This document shows, in pieces, positions 7,478 through 17,907 of a stretch of DNA of 20,296 nt. Location: the NCBI GenBank assembly GCA_946886405.1, contig CAMPIO010000060.1:1-20296 (forward strand), read 5' to 3'. Numbering within the stretch: the first letter of the stretch is position 1; every line of letters starts with the position of its first letter. The notes under the pieces are model-generated. The model worked only from the letters and a program-made list of their open reading frames with translations, did not search any database and had not been told where the DNA came from. Source of the stretch: an uncultured Pseudoxanthomonas sp. Lineage in GTDB: Bacteria; Pseudomonadota; Gammaproteobacteria; Xanthomonadales; Xanthomonadaceae. The translations under genes and the position numbers were made by a program.

Positions 7478-7950
7478 TCAGCTGGCGTAGGAAACGCTGA
7501 CGATTTCGTACTCGCGCTGTCCGGCGGGCGCGTCGATGGTGACGCTGTCGCCTTCGTGCTTGCCGATCAACGCGCGGGCCAAGGGCGAGGAAATCGCGAT
7601 CAGCCCCAACTTGATGTCCGCCTCAAGATCGCCGACGACCTGGTAGCGCTTCTCTTCGTCGGTATCCACGTCGGCCAGCACCACCTTGGCGCCGAACACG
7701 ATGCGCGAACCCGCATTGAGCTTGCTGACATCGATGATCTCCGAATGCGACAGTTCGCCTTCGAGCTGCTTGATGCGGCCTTCGATGAAGCCCTGCTGCT
7801 CGCGGGCGGCGTGGTACTCGGCATTCTCCTTGAGGTCGCCGTGTGCGCGCGCTTCCGCGATCGCCGCGATCACTTCCGGACGCTTGACCGTCTTCAGCAG
7901 GTCCAGTTCCTGGCGCAGGCGCAGTGCGCCTTCCATCGTCAATGGGGCTC

Positions 7951-7954
<4 letters not shown>
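7478..7954 (-). CDS. greA: Transcription elongation factor GreA
   Basis: GreA enters the secondary channel of RNA polymerase and stimulates cleavage of backtracked RNA. The 158-residue protein has the standard length. An N-terminal antiparallel coiled coil (about 1-75) carries the tip acidic residues in [17 protein letters not shown] (D40 and E43, matching E. coli D41 and E44). A C-terminal FKBP-like domain follows ([20 protein letters not shown] ... [21 protein letters not shown]). The ATG at 7954 overlaps the carB TGA by four bases (ATGA) and fits the family N-terminus ([17 protein letters not shown]), so the much longer open frame upstream is rejected. Lying directly behind carB, it is probably expressed with it. 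Confidence 0.97.
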
Positions 7955-11196
<3,242 letters not shown>

Positions 11197-11214
11197 GGGG
11201 GACTGCTTCCAGGG

Positions 11215-13113
11215 TTACGGGGCCGAGGCGGTCTTCGCGTTCGGCCCGATGTACTTGTCAAAGAACGCCAGCATCTTGGTGTAGAGGTTGACGTTGTTCT
11301 GCAGGTCGCGGAATCCGTGCGCTTCCTTCTTCTCCACGATCACGTCGTCCGGCTTCTTGCCGACCTTGGCCAGCTGCGAGATCAGGAAGTGCATGTTCTT
11401 GATCGGCACGCGCACGTCCTTTTCGCCATGGACCAGCAGGATCGGCACCTTGATCCGCTCCACGCCATAGGCAGGCGACTGCGCCATGCGCTCGGCGGCG
11501 GTCGGCGGGTAGACGTCCTTCAGGTAGTTGCGACCGCTTTCGCGCTCCATGAAGTCCGCGTCACGCTGGGCGTCCAGGTCGTACACGCCTACGTAGCCGA
11601 CCGTGCAGCGGTACAGGTCCGGCTCGCGCACGACGCTCATCAGTGCGGCGTAACCGCCATAGGACGCGCCGTAGATGCAGACGCGGTCCGGATCAGCGAT
11701 GCCCTGTGCCACGGCCCAACGGACCGAGTCCGTCAGGTCGTCCTGCATGATCGTGCCCCATTTGCGGTAACCCATGCCCTCGAACGCGTTGCCGTAGCCG
11801 CCCGAGCCGCGATAGTTGACCTGCAGCACGGCATAGCCACGATTCGCGAACAGCTGCACTTCGGGATTGAACCCCCACTCGTCACGGGGGCCATGCGGAC
11901 CACCGTGCGGATTGATGATCAACGGAAGCTTCTTGCCGTCGCTGTTCTTCGGGATCGTGATGTAGCCGTGCAGCGACAAGCCATCGCGCGCCTTCACCAC
12001 GATGGGCTTCATCGGCGACATTTCTTCCGGCTTGATCCAGTCCATGCTGGCGGCAAGAAACTTGGCCTTGCCCGCCTCGCGGTCGAACAGGTAAGCCTCC
12101 GAAGGCATCGTGTCGGCGAACACCCGCATGGCGAAATAGCGCCCGTCCTGCGAAGGACGGAGGAATCGTACGGCCTTGCCGGGGAACGCCTTCACCAGGC
12201 CCGCGTAGACCTTCGTTTCAGAGTGGTCTGGTGCCACCCAGTCCCAGTACGGGACACCATCTTCGTACCACACGCCGAGAAGGGTCTTCTCGTCGCTGCT
12301 CCACAGGTAGGCTGATGGGCTGACCGTGCCATTGCTGGACAGCGGGGTTTCCTCGCGCGTGTCCAGGTCCAGCAGCACGATGGTTTCCGGCTTGCCCTGC
12401 TCGCCCTTGGCCATGTAGACGCGCTTGTTCTCCGCGTCGAAGCCCAACGGAAAATACGTGGCGCCATTGCGCTCGCTTTCGTGCACCAGCGCCCACTTGT
12501 CGCCGTCACGGCGATAGGTCACGTTGCGGCCGTCGTTCATGGCGCCCGACACGAACCGCACCTTGCGGTCGTGGTCCACGAGAAAGCTGCCCTGCTCCAC
12601 GGGTGCCGTGGCCACCGTCGTCGTGCGACCGTTGTTGATGTTCAGCTTGAACAGGAATGACGTTTCGACGGAGCGCTCTACCAGGATCGTGTCCGGATCT
12701 TCAGGCGTCAGGTCGACGATGTTGTAGTAGTTGCCGTTCGGGATATCCAGGCGGCCGGTGCCGTCGATGTTCGAGGCGTACAAGTCGCCCTTGGAGGTCT
12801 CGAAGTCGAAGCGCCCCGTCTTGAAAGTGACGAAGAACAGCAGACGGTTATTGTTGGCCCATAGAACCTGCCGGAAATGGCGGTTCTCGCCGTAGTCCCA
12901 TTTGCCCACCACGCCCTGGTCGGAAACGCGCAGCACGGCCAGCACGGTACGGTCGGCCTGCGGCACGGTAACGGCCATGTGCTTGCCATCCGGCGACACG
13001 CTGATCGAGGTGAACTCAGGATCCTTGAAGAAATCCTGGATCGGGACTTCCCGCGCGAAACCCTGCAAGGGCAGCAGCGCGAGCAACAACAACAGGCGCA
13101 CCATCACTTTCAT
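11215..13113 (-). CDS. Secreted S9 (prolyl oligopeptidase family) serine peptidase
   Basis: This 632-residue protein is predicted to cleave peptides outside the cytoplasm. The ATG at 13113 is preceded by AGGGAG and GGAAG and opens into a signal peptide (MKVMVRLLLLLALLPLQGFA, likely cut before REVPIQ). Residues about 25-360 form a WD/beta-propeller-like region with repeats such as SISVSPDGKHMAV and SAYLWSSDEKTLLGVWYEDG. The alpha/beta-hydrolase domain follows with GYITIPK, NPHGGPHGPRDEWGFNPEVQ, nucleophile motif YGASYGGYAALM (Ser484), Asp566 in HGEKDVRVP and His599 in KEAHGF. The triad is complete and correctly spaced, so it should be active. The class resembles acylaminoacyl/dipeptidyl peptidases. 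It lies 79 bases after carA and 18 before carB, all on one strand, yet has no evident link to carbamoyl phosphate synthesis. The frame is open upstream to 13299, but that stretch overlaps carA. Confidence 0.93.
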   Translation of the reverse strand: MKVMVRLLLLLALLPLQGFAREVPIQDFFKDPEFTSISVSPDGKHMAVTVPQADRTVLAVLRVSDQGVVGKWDYGENRHFRQVLWANNNRLLFFVTFKTGRFDFETSKGDLYASNIDGTGRLDIPNGNYYNIVDLTPEDPDTILVERSVETSFLFKLNINNGRTTTVATAPVEQGSFLVDHDRKVRFVSGAMNDGRNVTYRRDGDKWALVHESERNGATYFPLGFDAENKRVYMAKGEQGKPETIVLLDLDTREETPLSSNGTVSPSAYLWSSDEKTLLGVWYEDGVPYWDWVAPDHSETKVYAGLVKAFPGKAVRFLRPSQDGRYFAMRVFADTMPSEAYLFDREAGKAKFLAASMDWIKPEEMSPMKPIVVKARDGLSLHGYITIPKNSDGKKLPLIINPHGGPHGPRDEWGFNPEVQLFANRGYAVLQVNYRGSGGYGNAFEGMGYRKWGTIMQDDLTDSVRWAVAQGIADPDRVCIYGASYGGYAALMSVVREPDLYRCTVGYVGVYDLDAQRDADFMERESGRNYLKDVYPPTAAERMAQSPAYGVERIKVPILLVHGEKDVRVPIKNMHFLISQLAKVGKKPDDVIVEKKEAHGFRDLQNNVNLYTKMLAFFDKYIGPNAKTASAP

Positions 13114-13192
13114 CTTCCACTCCCTGAGATACGGCGGCAGTCTCCTGCCACCAGTTCGGACAATCGATGGCGCGTGGCCATCCCCCTCGCGA

Positions 13193-14320
13193 TTACCTGG
13201 CCTGCTCCATGCTGGCAACGAAACGATCGAACAACGGCGACACATCATGCGGCCCCGGCGACGCTTCCGGATGGCCCTGGAACGAGAAGGCGGGCGCATC
13301 GGTCAGTTCGATGCCCTGATTGGTCCCGTCGAACAGCGAACGGTGGATCACGCGCACGTTGGAGGGCAGCGTTGCTTCATCGACGGCGAAGCCGTGGTTC
13401 TGCGACGTGATCATCACGCGACCGCTGTCGAGGTCCTGCACCGGATGATTCGCACCGTGGTGGCCGTGGCCCATCTTCATGGTCTGCGCGCCAGCGGCGA
13501 GGGCCAACAGCTGGTGGCCCAGGCAGATGCCGAACGTTGGGATCTTCTTGGCGATGAATTCGCGGATGGCCGTGATGGCGTAATCGCACGGCGCCGGATC
13601 GCCCGGGCCATTCGACAGGAACACGCCATCCGGCTGCAGCGCCAGCACGTCGGCCGCGCTGGTCTGCGCCGGGACCACGGTGACGTCGCAACCGCGCTCG
13701 GCCAGCATGCGCAGGATGTTGTGCTTCACGCCGAAGTCGTAGGCCACAACTTTGAACTTGGCCGGCGCCTGCACGAACGCATTGCGGTCCAGGTCGAGCT
13801 GGCCGTCGCGCCACGGATACGGCTTGTCGGTGCTGACCACCTTGGCCAGGTCCATGCCCTTCAGGCCGGGGAACTTGCGGGCGGCTTCCAGCGCCTTCTC
13901 GACATCGAGGCCGTCGCCCGCCATCAGCGCGCCGTTCTGGGCGCCGCGCTCGCGCAGGATGCGGGTCAACTTGCGGGTATCGATGCCGGCGATGGCCACG
14001 ATGCCGCGCGTGGACAGCCATTCCGGCAGCGCCTGCTGGTTGCGCCAGCTGCTGGGGCGGCGCGGCACGTCGCGCACGATCAGGCCGGCGCACCAGACGT
14101 TGGACGCTTCGTCGTCCTGGTCGGTACAGCCGGTATTGCCGATGTGGGGATAGGTCAGGGTGACCAGTTGGCGGGCGTAGGACGGGTCGGTCAGGATTTC
14201 CTGGTAGCCGGTCATCGCGGTGTTGAAGACCACTTCGCCGACCGAAAGGCCGTCTGCGCCTACGGATTCGCCCTCGAATACGGTGCCGTCTTCGAGTACG
14301 AGAATTGCGGGTCGTGTCAC
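13193..14320 (-). CDS. carA: Carbamoyl-phosphate synthase small subunit (glutaminase)
   Basis: CarA hydrolyses glutamine and passes ammonia to CarB. The 375-residue protein uses a GTG start at 14320, giving the family N-terminus ([20 protein letters not shown]) with AAGGCG about six bases upstream. The frame stays open for 46 further codons, but that part is unlike CarA and spans the predicted promoter. The N-terminal domain includes [18 protein letters not shown] and YPHIGNTG. The class I glutamine amidotransferase domain has [18 protein letters not shown], the nucleophile Cys266 in FGICLGHQ, and His350 and Glu352 in GHPEASPGP. The triad is complete. A 223-base leader separates it from dapB. 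A 25-codon ORF in the leader ends in the TGA that overlaps the carA GTG. Confidence 0.97.
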   Translation of the reverse strand: MTRPAILVLEDGTVFEGESVGADGLSVGEVVFNTAMTGYQEILTDPSYARQLVTLTYPHIGNTGCTDQDDEASNVWCAGLIVRDVPRRPSSWRNQQALPEWLSTRGIVAIAGIDTRKLTRILRERGAQNGALMAGDGLDVEKALEAARKFPGLKGMDLAKVVSTDKPYPWRDGQLDLDRNAFVQAPAKFKVVAYDFGVKHNILRMLAERGCDVTVVPAQTSAADVLALQPDGVFLSNGPGDPAPCDYAITAIREFIAKKIPTFGICLGHQLLALAAGAQTMKMGHGHHGANHPVQDLDSGRVMITSQNHGFAVDEATLPSNVRVIHRSLFDGTNQGIELTDAPAFSFQGHPEASPGPHDVSPLFDRFVASMEQAR

Positions 14321-14394
14321 GGGGTTCGCCTTGGGGTGAAGGAACCCTGCCCCACCGGCTTGCGGCTGCAAGAAACCGCAGACGCGGCGTTCAT
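14317..14394 (-). CDS. Possible 25-codon leader ORF upstream of carA
   Basis: An ATG at 14394 opens a 25-codon frame ([16 protein letters not shown]...) ending in TGA at 14319-14317, which overlaps the carA GTG by two bases in the string GTGA. Codons 22-23 are AGG CGA, two arginine codons that also form the carA Shine-Dalgarno sequence (AAGGCG). The start has only a weak upstream GGA. The overlap suggests translational coupling or leader-peptide control, which would make sense for an arginine-pathway gene. A small ORF of this size can arise by chance in GC-rich DNA, so confidence is low. Confidence 0.3.
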   Translation of the reverse strand: MNAASAVSCSRKPVGQGSFTPRRTP

Positions 14395-14428
14395 CCGGTC
14401 CGTGGCGATGGGTAACAGGCGAGCGGGA

Positions 14429-14467
14429 ATTGTACGGAAACGGCCTGTTCAGCGCCACCGTTTTTTT
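14429..14467 (-). promoter_or_regulatory. Predicted carA promoter with upstream A tract
   Basis: TACAAT (14434-14429, minus strand) matches five of six -10 bases and would start transcription near 14422, giving a leader of about 100 bases. The -35 position is poor. Seven consecutive A residues (14467-14461, minus strand) fall about 39-45 bases before the predicted start, where an UP element would bind the RNA polymerase alpha subunit. No operator was recognised. Confidence 0.4.
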
Positions 14468-14491
14468 GCCCCCGGACTTCGGGCCGACCGT

Positions 14492-14530
14492 GGGCGACGG
14501 GCGTATTCAGGTTCCGAAGCGCCGTCGCCC
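14492..14530. repeat. 9-base inverted repeat downstream of dapB
   Basis: GGGCGACGG (14492-14500) and CCGTCGCCC (14522-14530) are perfect inverted copies separated by 21 bases, lying just after the dapB stop. There is no T run after the hairpin in the transcribed direction, so it does not qualify as a standard intrinsic terminator. It could protect or help end the dapB mRNA. Confidence 0.5.
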
Positions 14531-14543
14531 CGTCGTTGCGGCC

Positions 14544-15263
14544 TCAGTCGAGCAGGTCGCGCACCCGGTAGCTGCCCGCCGGACGATCGGCGAGTTTCAG
14601 CGCCACGTGCAGGGCGCCACGGGCGAATACATCGCGATGCGTCGCGCGGTGAACCAGTTCCACGCGCTCACCCAGGCCGGTGAACTGCACGGTGTGCTCG
14701 CCGACGATGTCGCCGGCACGCACGCTGGCGTAGTGCACCTGTGCGCCCGCGCTGCTTGCCGCGCTTCCGAGGGTCAGGGCCGTACCGGACGGTGCATCTT
14801 TCTTGTGCACGTGATGCGATTCCACCACGTCCACATCCCAGGCCGGCAACGCCATCGCCGCGCGCTCCACCAGCTCCGCCAGCACGGCGACGCCAAGGCT
14901 GAAATTGGTCGCCCACACCAGCGGAACGCGTGTGGCGGCCTGCGACAGGGCGGCCGCCTGTCCCTCGGAAATGCCGGTGGTCCCGGATACCAGCGCAGCG
15001 CCGCGTTCGACGCACAACGCGAGGATGGGATCGAAGCCGTCGGGCAGGCTGAAGTCGATGGCGACATCGAACGCCGGCACGCCGGCCAGTTCACTCGCTG
15101 CGAAGTGAGGTACGCCCTCCACCACGCGCGGTGAGGGCGTGCGGCGCGTCACTGCCGCGACGACCTGGAAACGGTCCGGCTGTTCCGCAGCAAGCCGCAG
15201 CAGTGCCTGGCCCATGCGGCCGGAGGCGCCGTGGATGAGGAGACGGATGGAAGAGGCGTTCAT
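14544..15263 (-). CDS. dapB: 4-hydroxy-tetrahydrodipicolinate reductase
   Basis: DapB reduces the dihydrodipicolinate-level intermediate with NAD(P)H in the diaminopimelate/lysine pathway. The 239-residue protein is somewhat short for the family (E. coli has 273) but complete. It has a Rossmann motif GASGRMG at 12-18, DFS at 70-72, SGTTG at 93-97, NFSLGV at 120-125, and the substrate-binding and catalytic stretch ESHHVHKKDAPSGTA at 148-162 with the His pair and Lys. The C-terminus includes GDIVGEHTVQF and RATHRDVFARGAL. The ATG at 15263 gives the expected N-terminus (MNASSIRLLIHGASG). The Shine-Dalgarno sequence is weak. It follows the EAL gene by 34 bases on the same strand, so it may share that transcript. 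Confidence 0.96.
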   Translation of the reverse strand: MNASSIRLLIHGASGRMGQALLRLAAEQPDRFQVVAAVTRRTPSPRVVEGVPHFAASELAGVPAFDVAIDFSLPDGFDPILALCVERGAALVSGTTGISEGQAAALSQAATRVPLVWATNFSLGVAVLAELVERAAMALPAWDVDVVESHHVHKKDAPSGTALTLGSAASSAGAQVHYASVRAGDIVGEHTVQFTGLGERVELVHRATHRDVFARGALHVALKLADRPAGSYRVRDLLD

Positions 15264-15297
15264 GCCCGCATGGTAACTGCTCGCTGGCCGGCCCGTG

Positions 15298-16608
15298 CTA
15301 GGGCGCTGCGGGGTGACCGAGGAAGTAGCCTTGCGCGAACGGCACACCCAGCGCTTTCAGCGCATCGTGCTGGCGTGCTGTTTCAACGCCTTCGGCGACC
15401 AGTTGGGCGCGCGTGCCATCGGCGAATGTCAGCAGCGCCGCAATGAGGGCTTGCATGCGGGGGCGCTGGTCCACTTCACGCACCAGGGAGATATCGAGCT
15501 TGATGATGTCCGGTGAAAGCCGCAGCACGTGGCGCAGGCTGGCAAAGCCGGCGCCCGTGTCGTCCACCGCGATGCGCACGCCCAGGGCCTGCAGGGTCGC
15601 CAGGCACCCGTTGAGCTGGCCGTAGTCTTCGACGGGGGTGTGTTCGGTGATCTCCAGCACCAGCCGATGTGGCTCGCTCGCCTCCAACAACGAGGCCAGT
15701 CCGCTGCCGCAGACGGTCTCGGGGGAAACGTTGAGGGCGAGGTAGGCGTCGCCCGGAATACGCGGGAGGCAGGCCAGGCCCGCTTCGACCGCAGCCAGTT
15801 CCAGCGGCACGCTCAAGCCATGCCGGGCGGCGTCCTCGAACCAGCGCGCGGTGGACAGGTCATATTCGATCGGAAAACGCGTCAATGCCTCATACCCGAC
15901 GGTGACGCCATCTGCGAGTCGGACGATGGGTTGCAGGACCGACGTCAGCCGCGATTCGCGCAGCACGTCCTCGACGCGCGCCCGGGCCTCCTGCGCCTGC
16001 TGGCGGTCGCGGTCACCGTGGCCTTTGCGGTTCTCCAGCGCCGCACGCATCTGCGCGTGCTCGATCGCCTTGTAGAGGCTGGCGGCAACCAGCGTACTCA
16101 GCTGTTCGAGCGTGCGGCAATCGGTGTCGCGGTAGGCCATCGGCGTGGACGCGACCACCTTCAGCACGCCGACCACCTGGCCACGGAAATGCAGCGGGGC
16201 CACGAGCATGGAGCGCAGTCCGACCCGACGGCAGGCGTCACGATTCACGCGCGGGTCGGACTCGCTGTCGTCGCACCGCAGGACACGGCCTTCCTGGATG
16301 CAGCGTCCGGACAGGCTGCCCTCCACGGGGATGCTCATCCCCACCATGGCGTGTGCGATGCCGCTCGCCGACCAGTAGCGCATGACCGCGCCATCGCGGA
16401 TTTCCAGCACTGCACCATCGGAACGCGTCAGTGCCTGCGCTCGATGGGTGATCGCATCCACGACATCCTGAGGTTCGGGCCCCGCAGCGGCGATCTCGCC
16501 CTGCGCCACCACGATCTGCGTGAGCAGGGCGATCGCTTCCTCGTCGGCCTTCAGACCGGCTGGTTGCTGCAGCGGCGACAACGAGACCCGCTTGTTGTCC
16601 TGACCCAT
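15298..16608 (-). CDS. GAF-EAL cyclic di-GMP phosphodiesterase
   Basis: This 436-residue cytoplasmic protein has an N-terminal GAF sensor domain (about 30-185; YWSASGIAHAMVGMSIPVEG, RSMLVAPLHFRGQVVGVLKV), a charged linker helix (about 190-220) and a C-terminal EAL domain (about 222-434). The EAL catalytic set is complete: E240 in EAL, N293 in LNVSPE, E319 in LEITEH, D349 and D350, K370 in IKLDISLV, E406 in AEGVET and Q426 in FAQGY. It is therefore probably an active phosphodiesterase degrading cyclic di-GMP to pGpG. The loop usually written DDFGTG reads DDTGAG, a substitution seen in some EAL proteins, with both Asp kept. The ATG at 16608 has a strong AAGGAG nine bases upstream. There is no GGDEF domain. 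The GAF ligand is unknown. Confidence 0.92.
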   Translation of the reverse strand: MGQDNKRVSLSPLQQPAGLKADEEAIALLTQIVVAQGEIAAAGPEPQDVVDAITHRAQALTRSDGAVLEIRDGAVMRYWSASGIAHAMVGMSIPVEGSLSGRCIQEGRVLRCDDSESDPRVNRDACRRVGLRSMLVAPLHFRGQVVGVLKVVASTPMAYRDTDCRTLEQLSTLVAASLYKAIEHAQMRAALENRKGHGDRDRQQAQEARARVEDVLRESRLTSVLQPIVRLADGVTVGYEALTRFPIEYDLSTARWFEDAARHGLSVPLELAAVEAGLACLPRIPGDAYLALNVSPETVCGSGLASLLEASEPHRLVLEITEHTPVEDYGQLNGCLATLQALGVRIAVDDTGAGFASLRHVLRLSPDIIKLDISLVREVDQRPRMQALIAALLTFADGTRAQLVAEGVETARQHDALKALGVPFAQGYFLGHPAAP

Positions 16609-16671
16609 CTCCCGTCGCTCCTTGAGGATGATGAAGCTCTCGCGACGGCTTCCACCATCGTGTCAGTGGCG

Positions 16672-16715
16672 ATGCTAGGGCTCTCAGATCACACTTGTCG
16701 AGTAAACAGGTTTAC
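16672..16715 (-). promoter_or_regulatory. Predicted promoter of the GAF-EAL gene with adjacent palindrome
   Basis: On the minus strand TCGACA (16701-16696, five of six -35 bases) and TAGCAT (16677-16672, four of six -10 bases) are 18 bases apart. A perfect palindrome, GTAAAC-2 bases-GTTTAC (16702-16715), lies directly upstream of the -35 box, where an activator or repressor dimer could bind. The region is otherwise the 134-base gap between the tyrA-like stop and the EAL start. Confidence 0.45.
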
Positions 16716-16742
16716 GTTCCGCGTGACGGGATCGTCGCGCGA

Positions 16743-17855
16743 TCAGACGGAAGACACGATCCGACCAATGCCAGTACCCGCGATCTCGGCGACCGCGTCC
16801 TGCAATGCGTTGGCATCGATGCCAGCATCGAATCCGATCCGGAAATGCACTTCGCCCTCCGGCGTGCGCGACGAATGGATCGACGACAGACTGACAGCGT
16901 GTCGTTCGAATACATGCAGCAAGGCGCGAAGCGATCCGGGCCGGTCTTCCGGCAGATGCACGCTGAGCGCCTCACCCGCTGCAAGATCGGCGAGCAGATA
17001 ACCGATCCGCTCGTAGCTGTAGTTGCCCTCGGCAAGGGTCGTGCTGCCGATGGCCTCGCGATTCTCAACGAGGAATTCGTCGCGGAAGGCCGCGCGTGCA
17101 GCGTCACCTCCTTCGTCCACCAGCGAGGCCATCCGCGTGATCTGTGCCGCGAGCGCATGCAGCACCTCGCCGGCATGGGGATTGCCGAACTGGATGTCTT
17201 CGTAGATCGCAGGATTGAGCGACAGGATGCGCGCGATGACGGCCGCATCCATCTCGAAGGAGGCCGAACGGAACGGCATGACCGTCGCAAGATCGCCGAC
17301 CGCGGAGGCCTGCTCCCTGAGCACACCGGCCTGCGCCAGGTGGGTCGCGTGCACCATCGCCTGCACCAGGGCCATCACCCGGTCATGCTGTTCCGGCGAT
17401 GCCCGCACGCATTCCGCCTCCAGCGCCACCAGTAATGCGTCCAGCCAGGGGCGCCACCGGTCGAGCCGAGCCTCGCAGACCACCGTCACCCTGCCCTTCA
17501 GGGTCGGCGCCTTGGGCGGTGCGGTCATCGGATGCAGGCCTACGACGTCTGCCCGCGAGCGCAGCATGGCGGCAACCGGGGCCGCCTTGATCGAGGTCAC
17601 GTCGAGCCACAGTTTTCCGGCCTCGCTCCCGCCCGCCAGCGCGGTGTAGCGCTCGACCAGGCTGACCGTGGCGCGGATCGGTGCGGAAAACACCAGCACA
17701 TCGGCGCGGCGAACCAGTTCGGCTTCGTCGACGGACGCCGGATCGGCAGGATCGTGCCCGATGACCTCGAGCGTCATCCGGTTGCGGAAGAATCTCTGCA
17801 GCCAGCGTCCGTAAGCGCCCGCGCTGCCGACGATGCCGATGAGAGGTGCGTGCAC
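16743..17855 (-). CDS. tyrA: TyrA-family prephenate/arogenate dehydrogenase with C-terminal ACT domain
   Basis: The predicted 370-residue enzyme oxidatively decarboxylates prephenate and/or arogenate for tyrosine synthesis. The Rossmann motif is at residues 7-16 (GIVGSAGAYG); an acidic residue at the end of the second strand (GHDP) favours NAD+. Further TyrA marks are LWLDVTSIK at 82-90 and GLHPMTAP at 106-113. A helical dimerisation part contains MVHATHLAQAG and LNPAIYEDIQFGNP. Residues about 297-362 look like an ACT domain (LPEDRPGSLRALLHVFERHAVSLSSIHSSR), suggesting allosteric control by an amino acid. The GTG at 17855 is preferred: GGAG lies eight bases upstream and it gives a natural N-terminus. 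An ATG at 17882 is possible but has no ribosome site. That GGAG lies within the dnaJ terminator hairpin, which is odd. Substrate choice cannot be read here. Confidence 0.85.
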   Translation of the reverse strand: MHAPLIGIVGSAGAYGRWLQRFFRNRMTLEVIGHDPADPASVDEAELVRRADVLVFSAPIRATVSLVERYTALAGGSEAGKLWLDVTSIKAAPVAAMLRSRADVVGLHPMTAPPKAPTLKGRVTVVCEARLDRWRPWLDALLVALEAECVRASPEQHDRVMALVQAMVHATHLAQAGVLREQASAVGDLATVMPFRSASFEMDAAVIARILSLNPAIYEDIQFGNPHAGEVLHALAAQITRMASLVDEGGDAARAAFRDEFLVENREAIGSTTLAEGNYSYERIGYLLADLAAGEALSVHLPEDRPGSLRALLHVFERHAVSLSSIHSSRTPEGEVHFRIGFDAGIDANALQDAVAEIAGTGIGRIVSSV

Positions 17856-17856
17856 G

Positions 17857-17879
17857 AAAAGGGCTCCACGGAGGAGCCC
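17857..17879 (-). terminator. Intrinsic terminator-like hairpin after dnaJ
   Basis: On the minus strand GGGCTCC (17879-17873), a five-base loop and GGAGCCC (17867-17861) are followed by TTTT (17860-17857). It begins 28 bases after the dnaJ stop. The T run is short, so termination may be partial. The 3' arm contains the GGAG that serves as the likely ribosome site for the next gene, whose GTG starts two bases after the T run. Confidence 0.7.
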
Positions 17880-17907
17880 CATTCTAGAAGCAAGCCGCAC
17901 ACCGGCG

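Noticed and set aside
14321..14458. In-frame 46-codon extension of carA
   Set aside because: It has no CarA homology, spans the predicted -10 box, and its only ATG lies upstream of the predicted transcript start.
14461..14467. Seven T residues on the plus strand as a terminator
   Set aside because: On the plus strand no suitable hairpin directly precedes the T run, and no plus-strand gene ends here. It reads better as an A tract upstream of the carA promoter.
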